A DNA stretch of 64,000 nucleotides, from contig JBAKBP010012327.1 in the NCBI GenBank assembly GCA_037953745.1, positions 1 through 64,000 on the forward strand. Reading direction: 5' to 3'. Positions 22,951 to 32,845 of this stretch are shown here, in pieces; within the stretch, counting starts at the first letter, position 1; every line of letters begins with the position of its first letter. This DNA comes from Lithodes maja. Its lineage: Eukaryota > Arthropoda > Malacostraca > Decapoda > Lithodidae. The translations under genes and the position numbers were made by a program. Below the pieces are notes generated by a model. It saw only the letters and a program-made list of their open reading frames with translations. It did not search any database and had not been told where the DNA came from.

Positions 22951-23440
22951 TTAACACTTGTCAATCGGGGCCCGACTTAAGTCTGTATCTAAAAATCTGG
23001 ACTATGTGGCGGGGCCTGACTTAAGTCTGTGTGCAATTTTTGAGCAAGAATGGCTCTGAGAGAGAGAGACGAGCGACGGGAGGAGCGTAGGTTACCTCAT
23101 GACCGCTCGGCACGGATCCCGCGCGCCTACTGACATCTACTCCACACACATCCACCCTCCCTACCTCGCCACACAGGGAATTATGTGAGGAAATTACCGT
23201 ATTTTAGGGTTTTTTCACTCGTGTTGCACGATCGTTGCAAGAGAACGCGTGGTCGTAGAAGGATGATTCTGGTGTCATTGGTAAGCTCAATTTACGCCCT
23301 TTCGGGGATACATAATTGTATTACGCTCTGGCTCTTGTTTATGCATGAAAAAGAGCACGGAAACAAGGCCATTTAGGGTAAAAACCCCCCGCTGGGCGGG
23401 TAGTGGAAAAAAACTGACGGGCTCGCTCGTAATGTGTTAA
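22951..23440 (+). mobile_element. TTAA MITE, family A (copy A3)
   Basis: 490 bp between TTAA 22,951 and 23,437. The interior matches A1/A2, but the paired end motif is different: GGGGCC.GACTTAAGTCTG twice, 44 bp apart (22,967, 23,011). The palindromic core resembles that of the piggyBac-like element at 58,634 (GACTTAAGTC) more than that of A1/A2. Confidence 0.75.
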
Positions 23441-23699
23441 AATATGAGTGGCTGGTTCCAAAGTCAGGGATGTATGTCCTCACTCATGCGTGGATTACCA
23501 GGCACTGGTTCTTACGGCAAAAGTTTTGTTTTTAAGTTACTTGTGTTTTTTAATTATTGTCGTTAATTTTTCAAAATTAAGTCTTCGTTCAGTGTTTCGA
23601 GCTAGGTGAATTAATCTCTATTCAACCGAGGTTTGAATTTATTTATGAAGTAACTCTCTTTGCTTTTTCTCAGAGTAATGTTATCTGTTTTGACCTTAT

Positions 23700-23990
23700 A
23701 AAATGGCATGATGTTAAAATTAGGAGATATGTTTAATTGTTTATAGCACATTCAGAGATGTGTTGATTTACATAAAGCCCTTTATTGTGTCTTACGTGAT
23801 CTCTGTGAAGGTTTGTTCGAAGTCTAAGATTCCAAGTTTCGCCAATATAGATGGAATTGCAGCCATTGCAACGAATCACATATATACAATTGAGTGTCGA
23901 ACAATTCATATTATGATTAATCTTCAATGTGTAGTTCGTATCAACAAATTTGAATTGACTGCCCTCTATAATCTGCCTATAATCTATAAT
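23700..23990 (-). pseudogene. Penelope-like GIY-YIG endonuclease fragment
   Basis: Minus strand: NCIYVIRCNGCNSIYIGET, then RLRTNLHRDHVR and NQHISEC. The Y..C..C...YIGET core with downstream R and H is the GIY-YIG nuclease as found at the C-terminus of Penelope-like elements. No full polyprotein. It points away from the RT fragment at 24,209-24,510, so the two come from different copies or from an inversion. Confidence 0.75.
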
Positions 23991-24208
23991 CTATAATCTA
24001 TAATCTATAATCTGCCTATAATCTATAATCTATAATCTATAATCTATAATCTATAATCTATAATCTGCCTATAATCTATAATCTATAATCTATAATCTGC
24101 CTATAATCTATAATCTATAATCTATAATCTGCCTATAATCTATAATCTATAATCTATAATCTGCCTATAATCTATAATCTATAATCTATAATCTATAATC
24201 TATAATCT
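23966..24208. repeat. (TATAATC)n array with TATAATCTGCC higher-order pattern
   Basis: Heptamer TATAATC repeated about 34 times, with TGCC insertions every 3-6 units. It sits exactly between the two oppositely oriented Penelope fragments. Confidence 0.95.
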
Positions 24209-24510
24209 GGGACTAAGTTTGCTCCAAATTACGCCAATCTTGTACTTGGATATTTAGAAAATAATCTGTTCTATAAAATGTCCTCATTATTCGGCGAAAC
24301 TATTACTAATAAAGTCAAGAACAATTATATGATATACTTGGATGATGTATTCATGATATGGGATGAAAGTGATGGTAATATTCATACAGTGATCGATCTA
24401 ATGAATAATTTAGACCCTAAAATTAACTTCACTTGTGATAGAATTGGCGATACGGTAACTTTGCTAGATATAAAACTCATGAGCCAAATCAAGGTACGTT
24501 CAAGGTAGTT
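24209..24510 (+). pseudogene. Penelope-like reverse transcriptase fragment
   Basis: Plus strand: GTKFAPNYANLVLGYLE, then NYMIYLDDVFMIWD and NNLDPKINFT, TVTLLDIKL. This is the RT G-x-x-x-A-P-x-YA block, the YLDD active site and the following I-F/LD block of Penelope-like elements. About 100 codons; no frame break inside the fragment. Ends in unrelated sequence. Confidence 0.75.
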
Positions 24511-25250
24511 TAGGTGTTTTGGAAAGAAGTGTGGTGTGCATGTTAAGTGTAGTGAAATGAATAGGAGGAGGTGTTTGTGAGGGTTAGCTGGATTACTCTA
24601 TGTGTAGGTGAGGCACAAATAGAAATAGTGGGGGAAGCCAGGCAAATGAAACAGGAGTTCCAACCACTCCTTATGATATGCCTATGTAGCCTCCCCTGGG
24701 TACTGACCTGCTCAATTGGGTTAAGGATTAAGTAATGGAGAGTGCTTTACGAACAGCGCTTGTATTTCTAGGGTCGAAATTTTTTATGTGTGGTGCCCAT
24801 AACCTACAATTTTGTATTATTTGTAAATTGTCTTGCATTATCATTTGTTATGTAATAATTATGAAATTAATAAGCAATTTGGCATAAATAAACAAATAAA
24901 TAATTTGCAAAGGCACTATATTCCAGTGTTCTTTTGTTCTGATTTGCAGTCTTACTTTCATTACAATTATTAGTCCAGTAATTCTTTGAGCTTGCTAAAT
25001 TTCATACTAGTTTTATGATCAGATTGTTGTCATTGTAATATATCCAATATTTGTAATTATTTTTCATTGCCGTTTCATTCAAATATCTTTGGATGCCAAT
25101 TTTATCTCGTGCTGATTTGGATATAATTTGAGTGGATAAATTTGAATCCATGCATTGCCTATCACATCCTGTTTACTGTGTATTCTTGCATGAGTGTGAT
25201 AATGATAACCCTTACCTACTCAAAACCACTGTTGAATACTCTGGGCAACA
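24511..25250. other. No recognisable feature
   Basis: Unique-looking, moderately AT-rich; nothing recognised. Confidence 0.5.
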
Positions 25251-25310
25251 GTGGTGTTGAGGGCAAGCAATCTAGAAGGGTCACTAAAACTGTCCTTGCA
25301 AAACTTCCTT

Positions 25311-25312
<2 letters not shown>

Positions 25313-25404
<92 letters not shown>
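25313..25404. repeat. (CT)n microsatellite
   Basis: Uninterrupted CT run of about 90 bp, directly next to the CR1 fragment that starts at 25,405. Confidence 0.95.
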
Positions 25405-25407
<3 letters not shown>

Positions 25408-26830
25408 ATGCCTCTAAACTTGGAAAAGTGCAAGGTGATGCATATCGGCCAAGCAAATCCCAATTCAGGCTATTCACTATTGGGAATGCCCTCTGGAAGT
25501 GACTGACTTGGAAAAGGATTTATGTGTTCTGATTAGAAGTTACCTAAAGTTTTCCAAGCAGTGCATTGAAATAGAGAAAGTTCATAAATGATTTGGCTAT
25601 ATTAACCCATCAAGTGCGGGGAGACTCTTATGAGTTGTACTGGGCCACTGCGGAAAGACTCTTATGATCCTAGGCCTAAAAAAAAAACATTTAAGACACC
25701 CCAGTAGCACTTGAAACTTGTTTTTTATATTTTTTATTTGTTTATTTTTTATTTTTTTTGCCCCTTGCCCATGCCACATAATACTCCTCCACGTCCCCTC
25801 CTTCCCCCCTCCCCCCCTTCCCCCCTCCCCCCCTTTCAATTATCACCTATTTTCCCTGTTATTCCCTTATTCTTAGGTATATTTTTGTGCTAACAATAGC
25901 GAGTTGCTAGCAGGGCGTGGTCATATGTGTTACCAAGCGTGAGAAAGAGCAAGATATAAGGAGAGAGACGTCAGTGTCTCTCCAGGCATCGTGAGGGGTG
26001 GATGTAGGCCAGGCTGGCTCACACTTGATGAATGAACTCTCGCTCTCATTTCGTGATTTTAAACCAGCCAAACACTGTTTCCACTTGTTTTATTGTTGTA
26101 ACATGTTATTATCTTCATATTAAACGTAAAATAGGCGAATATGGATAAGTATTAATGATATTTATGGTAAAATAACGATTTTAGTGATGGAAACAGTGAA
26201 ATAGGTCCCCACCAGGGCATGGTGTTCACTATATATGGTGCACACTTCTTAGGTTAAGAGGCGATTTAAGTATAGAAATAAGGAAATAGTCCTCACACTT
26301 TACAACGCCTTGATACGGCCTCTCCTAGAGTATGCTGTTCAATTCTGATCTCCAGCACTCAGGAAAGATATAGAGTGACTGGAAAGAGTAGAAGCTAGGG
26401 CTACAAAGCTTATTCCATCGCTTAGAAGAATGAGCTATGAGGACCGGTTGAGAGCTGTTAATCTTTTCCTGTTGGAGACACACAGACTACGAGGTCAGCT
26501 CATTGATTATTTACAAATACTTAATGGGTTTGACAATGTGGATTAACAACAAAATGTTTAGCCTCAATATGAATACAATATGCAACCATGGCAGGAAATT
26601 AGAATGAAAAAGGTTCAGCACTATTATCTGTGGAAATGTTTTCACATAATTTTAAGATCTGTTTACCTGGAACAAACTTCCCTCCCGAAGTTGTAAATAG
26701 TTCTTCAGTAGAGCAGTTGAAAAAGAGAGTAGATAGTATCGTGCACACTCTATAAAAAGTGTAGTGTACTAAACAGTCTCTCTCTCCTTCCACTTCGAGT
26801 ATCTCCTCGGAATGGACCGCAAGGTCTCTG
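25405..26830 (+). pseudogene. CR1-type LINE RT C-terminal part, split by F3
   Basis: MPLNLEKCKVMHIGQANPNS at 25,408 is the block after the RT active site. After the TTAA element F3 the frame continues as YIKRRFKYRNKEIVLTLYNA, LIRPLLEYAVQF and LERVEARATKL-type residues. Stops and shifts are numerous from 26,347 on. The reading frame joins exactly when F3 and one TTAA are removed. Confidence 0.75.
25602..26257 (+). mobile_element. TTAA element, family F (copy F3)
   Basis: 656 bp. Starts TTAACCCATCAAGTGCGGGG; right end reversed TTAACCTAAGAAGTGTGCAC. Paired AGACTCTTATGA motifs 34 bp apart (25,624, 25,658). Interior shared with F1 and F2. Confidence 0.85.
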
Positions 26831-26860
26831 AGATACTAACTATGTCTTGTAACTACTGGT

Positions 26861-26861
<1 letters not shown>

Positions 26862-26937
<76 letters not shown>
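26862..26937. repeat. (CT)n microsatellite
   Basis: CT run of about 75 bp. The flanks 26,938-27,089 show nothing recognisable. Confidence 0.95.
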
Positions 26938-26939
<2 letters not shown>

Positions 26940-27089
26940 GCTTCCCCGATATGGTGTACACTGCAAGACTGTTGATTCATCTACGATTAGACAAACACCT
27001 TGCCTTAAATCCGTGACTGACTGCATATATAAATATTATTAACTATTTTTCCCCTCAGATTCATTAAGGATTATTGCGTTTATATATGA

Positions 27090-27560
27090 CACCGCACTCT
27101 TAGACAAAGTAGAAAAGAAAGGCTTTCGTATCATTAACTCCCGTCCACTCACCAACTGCCTGCAATCTCTCTTTCTTTGCCTCAATGTTTCATCTCTCTT
27201 GTTATTCTATCGCTACTACAATAACCAGTGTGCCTCAGAGCTCTCCTAGTGTATACCACCTCCTCTATGTAGAGTAAGTAGTACCCGTCTTGCAACACAA
27301 ACCCACCCCTACTCTGTGCAACTCTCCAAACCAAGAGTGAAATGTTATTCTCAGTCTATCTTTTATTCAACAGCTGAACTTTGGAACTCTCTCTCAGAAT
27401 CAGTTTTCCCTCTTCTTATGACTTAAATTGCTTCAAACCCCGTGTGTCCAGGCATTTTGGTTCGAACGTCCCTTGATTTTGGCCCTGTCACTCTTTCAAC
27501 TTTGGGGAAGGTACTCGCTACAGGTACTTCTGCCTTTTGTTTCCCTCACTCACATATAAA
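27090..27560 (+). pseudogene. LINE-C-like C-terminal ORF fragment and 3' end
   Basis: Plus strand: TALLDKVEKKGFRIIN, SSLLLFYRYYNNQCASELS, then AELWNSLSESVFP. The order and spacing match LINE-C at 31.1-31.5 kb (LDKIQNKAIRLINN, LALFYRYFHSNCSEEL, TLWNSLPSSCFP). A stop follows ELS. The 3' end is shared with 22,365-22,525. Confidence 0.7.
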
Positions 27561-27898
27561 AGAAAAGAATGATGTTACTATTTTCCCCATATACACGAAA
27601 GATCTCTGATGTTACTAACCCAACTGTTCCCGAAGAACATATCCTAATCCTACCATGGACATTAATCCCAGGGCAGTACTTCTCTTTCCAATTTTCCCTT
27701 ATTCACTATAAGCCACTGTTTGGACACTTGAGCATCAAATTTGTAGAGGGCAAGCAGCCTTGAGGGGTCTCTAGACCTGTTGTTGCTTTTTATCCTTTGT
27801 GCTCCTTGTACTCTTCGAGGTAAATCAAAATCTCTCTTGTTTTTCTTCTCTCCCAGCATGAATATACGAGACCTTAATCAGGCCAGGCAAATAGCCAT
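27561..27898. other. No recognisable feature
   Basis: The short block 'gagggcaagca' followed by 'ctagac' loosely recalls 25,258-25,290. Nothing further. Confidence 0.4.
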
Positions 27899-28586
27899 TT
27901 AAACTGTTCACTGTGGCTGACGTACTTATACGTCCTATGTAAAAAAGGCCTATACTGCGGGTGATGTACACAAACGTTGCAGTAGTACCGACCGTCTTGG
28001 TTGCACCAGCCTATTGCATATTACCGGATGCTTCAAGGAGGATCAAAGGTTTCCACACATACTCCAGATCAGTGTGCTTTGTAGCTTGGGTGAGGGAGGA
28101 TGTGTGTTCAATAAGGAGGTGTTTTAGAAGCTGAAAAAAAAAAAAAAAAAAAAAAACAGTGCCACTTCCCCATGTATTTGTGGCAGCTATATACCATTTA
28201 GGAATATGGGGTTCATTTCATGAGGTTGATTTCAATATGCCATCCTGACTTATACACAAAACATGATACAATAACTATAAATAACATTCAGCTATTGCAA
28301 GTGAGAGTGAAACAAAAAAATATATACTTTTGCTTGTGAGTGAAAGCATTGGGGGTCAGCTTTAAGCCACGAAACCAGCAAAGTATTGATTGAAAAAAAT
28401 ACTGGGTTGTGTAAAGGAGGCAGGGAGGAGTGGTGATTGTTATAGGGAGAATTCGACCCAATCTTTTTGTTGAAGCTCCTTCTAATTCGCTCCAGGCTAC
28501 GAATATGATGCTAGGGCGACACTAGTGGGAAATTATTCGCATGGGCGTAATCTTCACTATCGAAAGTCCCACAACGAAAAGGTTAA
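27899..28586 (+). mobile_element. TTAA element, family I (candidate)
   Basis: TTAA at 27,899 and 28,583 (688 bp). Ends TTAAACTGTTCACTGTGG and, reversed, TTAACCTTTTCGTTGTGG. The left end has a GACGTACTTATACGTC palindrome at 27,919 and a degenerate second copy (GATGTACACAAACGTT) exactly 44 bp later at 27,963. Includes an A22 tract at about 28,134. No transposase. Confidence 0.6.
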
Positions 28587-29114
28587 AGGTATCATCATCA
28601 TCATCAAATCAGACGCCTCACTTCCAGAGGAAGCGCCCCAAAAGAGACGGCCATGGCAGAAACAGCCTCCAGGCTTCCAGACATGCCCCAAATGACCCAC
28701 TCAACAGTGCCATTTCCACTAAGTGGAGTATGACCATTAACACTGAAGGAGCAGACCCAGAGCAGTCCCTCCAATGTTTTGCCATTTTATTTACCCCAGT
28801 GGGGCCCTGGCTGGAAGCATACCAAGCACAGGAGTTTTCTGAAGATAGGAACCAGTGATCCACTGCTCCAGAAGCTGATTGCACCACCAAGGTGGCGGGC
28901 GGTGGGGTCGCCGCATCCCAACGCCAGAAAGAGAAAGGCCGACTTATGCCAGTGGGCTGTGTAAGACACTAGGGAGCCATGAGGTACACCATTAGGGCCG
29001 CCACTGCCTTCACCACTCTCATGAGAAAAAGTTAGAAATAAGAATGATGATAAAGGTAAAGTCAAAACCGGCTATGGGAAGTACAGGACACCAACCCTCA
29101 CTCTGACAGGTCCA
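28587..29114. other. No recognised gene; GC-richer stretch
   Basis: A plus-strand open frame (28,541-28,858, KRLKVSSSSS..) starts inside the preceding element, contains a TCA microsatellite and has no recognisable domain. Probably not a gene. Confidence 0.4.
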
Positions 29115-29310
29115 GCCCTCCACTAAAACAAAATTCTGGACCCCATTCTCCCTCATGCTTAGCCCCATTAGTTTTGAGATGTTAAGGTGTTCGTCCCATT
29201 AGTTTGCCAATTTTAAGACATTCACCCTGTTAGTTTAGCAATTTTAAGACCTTTCCATTTAGGCGTCGATTTTCTCCTGGCGAGCGATAGCGAGCCAATA
29301 ATTTAGTAGG
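29115..29310 (-). repeat. Interspersed repeat H (minus-strand copy)
   Basis: Reverse complement of the H series ('gctcgccagga', 'atcgacgcc', 'ggtcttaaaatt', 'aactaatggg', 'ggggctaag'), longer than the other two copies. Confidence 0.6.
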
Positions 29311-29854
29311 AACAGCATTTGACTGGGACATTATTATACCGAAAAATTTACAAGTTTATCGTAGGGTTATTAATCTAAGCTGGATGGGGTGTATGGAGGT
29401 AACTAAACATCTACACTTAAAACCAACATCTTCATTCTTGCATTCCATGTAATATATACAGTAAATGATGATATTACGAGGATAGTCGCTACTTTCACAT
29501 TAAAATGTGTAAAATAAAACACTATTTATTTAACATTGCTGTGTCACTAATCAGTTTCAAGATAATTTTAGTTCATTAGGGAATGTTAAATGAGGTTGTT
29601 CTCAACCATCATCAATGTTCATGTTTGTATTATATTTGTTTTCCCAAATATTCATATATTTTCCATTGTATCGTCTCTCTCCTATTACATTTCTACATAT
29701 TCATATTATTATGTGTGATAGTTTTATGAAAATATTTTGACGATGCTCATATACAGGTACTATAATATCATAATAAATTAAAGATAATGAAAGACCAATG
29801 GGGTCCACAGTCCACACTGCACTGTTCATATACATATCATATTAAGTTTATGTT
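29311..29854. other. No recognisable feature
   Basis: AT-rich; nothing recognised. Confidence 0.5.
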
Positions 29855-30690
29855 GTGGAGAGAGCAGTGAGCGACATCGGGAATGAGGAGCCAGCAATGC
29901 CGAGATCTGACTTCATCGAACTTGTAGCATTGTATTTTAAATTCGGTGCATTCATATTCAATGGAGAGGAATATAGGCAGCACAAGGGTCTAGTCATGGA
30001 CTCCCCCAATTCGGCTGTCATGGCATGCCTATACATGGAAACTTTAGAGGACAATAATTACTACATGTGCGTTATAGGTAGGGGTGCGACAGTGTATAGA
30101 TATGTTAACGATATTATAGTAATTGTGCCTAGTGAAAATAATATTCCACACCAGCTAAAATGCTAAATAACGTAAATGTTGACATCCAGTTCACGGTAGA
30201 AGAAGAGAAAGATAGACAACTACCATTCCTAGATACAATAATATGGAGAACAGATGACGGAGTTAATTCCGCAAACCAACAAACAAAGGTAAAGATAACT
30301 GTACCCACTATCTCTCTGCTCATAATGAAATAACCTAATCCTTAGTATTCATAGCATTTTCTCTTAGAGCATATCGGCTTTGCAGTGAAGAATTCCTAGA
30401 GGAAGAGATTAAATATATTGTAGAAGCTTTAAAGAAGCTATGCTATCCTGAAGGCCTGCTTTTAAATCTTAAGGAAAAGACAATTGAGATAATTAATAAA
30501 GAAAGAGATAATGCATGCACTCAATCAGACAATGACAACAACATATATATCTCTGTCCCTAACTCAGCTAAAACTTAATTCCTGAAAACAATATTTACAG
30601 AAAGTAGGCCTAAGGATTGCAGCTTCGTCAGGAGTTAAAATAGGCGAAGTAGTCATAGGCAAGCAATATAGGTGTCTAATGATTATGTGC
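29855..30690 (+). pseudogene. Penelope-like RT fragment with altered active site
   Basis: Plus strand: HKGLVMDSPNSAVMACLYME is the RT G-x-x-M-x-SP block. Then VYRYVNDIIVIVP stands where the family has YVDD, so the first catalytic Asp is Asn (30,099-30,110). Next come NVDIQFTVEEEKDRQLPFLD and, after a frame change, KIASSSGVKIGEV-type residues. The element resumes at 36,607 with a GIY-YIG domain after the SINE/LINE-C/piggyBac insertions. Confidence 0.75.
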
Positions 30691-30985
30691 GACAGGCTGG
30701 GAGAGAGGTGTCCTGACCAGGATTCGAACCCACTCACTCCAGGTATATATGGTAGAGTCGGATATAAAGAAAGCTAACCTTAGTTCTTATTTGTAAAACC
30801 AGGCTATAGTCTCGTGGAGGACTATGCCTTGGTGAGTTTTTTTAGACTTCAACCATGACTATTTTACACTTCCCCCCCCGCCAAAAAAATAAGAACTAAG
30901 AAATAAGAACTAAGGTTGATTTACTTATATCCTCTCATGGCCGAGTGATTACGGTGCCCCGACTCTCCCATATATACTTTTTTTT
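30690..30985. mobile_element. tRNA-derived SINE (S2), fold-back arrangement
   Basis: At 30,943 the plus strand carries a tRNA-like box A (TGGCCGAGTGATTACGG). At 30,705-30,740, on the minus strand, lies box B (GGGTTCGAATCCTGG). Inverted arms 30,758-30,790 and 30,908-30,940 ('gatataaagaaagctaacc', 'ggttgatttacttatatcc') link the two halves. The plus-strand SINE is broken right after CCATATATAC and continues at 36,555 with AGTGAGTGGGTTCCAATCC, so LINE-C landed inside it. Confidence 0.65.
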
Positions 30986-31057
30986 TTTTTTTTTTTTTTT
31001 TAAGAGACAATGAACGGAGGAAGGAAAAACACAGATAAAACAAAAAGGTCCATGTGC

Positions 31058-32845
31058 CTAAAGGCATCCTCCATTCATAAAATGTTTGTAACAACTGGAT
31101 TTAAACATTTGTAGATTGTAAGTTTGTGGAAAGCAACTCGAGGGAAGTGAATTCCAAAGAGTAGTAGTTCTAGGGATAAATGAATTTTGATAAGCAGAAG
31201 TTCTGCATTGTGGAGGAGAAAGTGTAAATTCATGGGCGCTCTCAGCTGCCCTAGTTCTACGGGGAAAGATGTGGAGAGGCGGCACAATTGAAGCAAGTTC
31301 CTCGGAACAATTGCTGTGAAAATATCTGTAGAATAATGCAAGGGATGCAATGTTTCTTCGTATGGATAATGTGGGAAGGTCCTGTGTGATTGCAGGGTTA
31401 TTGATTAATCTAATAGCTTTATTTTGAATTTTGTCCAACTGCCTCAATGCAACCACTCCACTTCCACCCCACAGAGGTGAACAGTAATCCATCTGAGAAC
31501 GCACATGACTTTTATATATTACGGCCAACTGCTCGTCAGTGAAGAATTCTCGAACTCTGTACAGGAGTCCAAATTTTTTAGAAGCATTCTTAGCAATGCT
31601 TCTAACATAATGTGTCCAGCTCAAGTTAGTAGTTAATGTTAAAATGTAAAACTTGCAAACTAAACAAACCAAAATTGGGACAAGGACAATATAAAGTCAA
31701 ATTAAATTATCAAAATCGCTATGTGGAAACAACGCTTACTAAAATGAAAACTATTAAATAAAAGAACACAATCCACCACATAGGGTGTACATTACTACAT
31801 GAGCAAGTTAATCTGTTTCCCAAGCAAACTAATCGCACATATAACAACGCACTATCGTCACGTTAAAGGAAGTAGTCAAGTTTGGGAATGTCAATACTAG
31901 GGGAAGTGGGAATATTTACATCATTAAAAAATATATGGGAGTCAGTGAGATTTTGTCGGTTAGAAAATTGAATGTACTTGGTTTTCTGTGCATTAAAGGA
32001 AACTAGATTCTTTTGTCCCCATTCATTAATTCTAGAAAGGTCCTGGTTCAGAGAAATTGCAGTGTTTATCTTTGAATTTATAAGATCGGGTTGGGTGAAA
32101 GAATTGGTAAATGTGAAGAAACTGTGGAATGTTGAGCATCTGCGTAGGAATGTATTGGATTATGAGTGGTAGATATGAGATCATGATATGAATGAGGAAC
32201 AGAGTTGGGGCCAAAACTGATCCCTGGGGAACACCAGCATTTATTAAGTGAAATTGAGAATAAAGGCCATCTACCATTACACATATTTTTCTGTTATGAA
32301 GATAAGAAGAAATTAGTGGAACTAATGATGCAAGGCCATAGTGTGACATCTTCGACAATAAGGATTGATGCCAGACTCTATCAAATGCCTTTGATATATC
32401 CAGTGCTATTGTATGTGTTTCACCATGTTGGTCTGTAGCTTGGTTGATTTGATGCGTAAGAAGGTAAAGAATGTCTGCAGTTGATTGACATCGTCTAAAA
32501 CCATATTGCCTATCACTGATTATTATTATTATTATTCTCAAGATGCTTAATTATGTGATTATTTAATATAATTTCAAAGACTTTACCAAGAGTGGAAGTT
32601 ATAGCTATTGGTCTGTAGTTTGATGGATCTGAAGAGGCACCTTTTTTAGGAACTGGATGGATGTTTGCTTCTTTCCAGGGTACTGGGAAGCATGAGGTAT
32701 GAGTACACAGATGGAAAAAAATTGTCAATACAGGAGCGAGCACCAAGGAGCAATTCTAAGTACTATTGGAGGAATTTCATCTCGACCAGGAGCCTTATCT
32801 ACTGAGAGATTCTGCAAAATAGTTTTGACATGTCTGGTGTGGATC
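31058..32845 (-). pseudogene. LINE-C reverse transcriptase, inactive
   Basis: Minus strand, N to C: ANIHPVPKKGASSDPSNYRP, TLGKVFEIILNNHI, RQYGFRRCQSTADILYLLTH, TIALDISKAFDRVWHQSLLS, LINAGVPQGSVLAPTLF, then IHSYADAQHST where YADD is expected, and the C-terminal LLYRVREFFTDEQLAVIYKS to LWNSLPSSCFPQTYN. The upstream KSPTGNLVSDPRGKANLLAD is at 36,413-36,554, beyond the piggyBac insertion. YADA replaces YADD, and frameshifts occur near 32,190 and 32,520. Confidence 0.8.

Noticed and set aside
23966..24208. CRISPR-like array
   Set aside because: Contiguous heptamer repeats with no spacers, in a eukaryotic TE context.
28541..28858. 105-codon basic ORF as a host gene
   Set aside because: It starts inside a TTAA element, spans a TCA microsatellite and has no recognisable domain.
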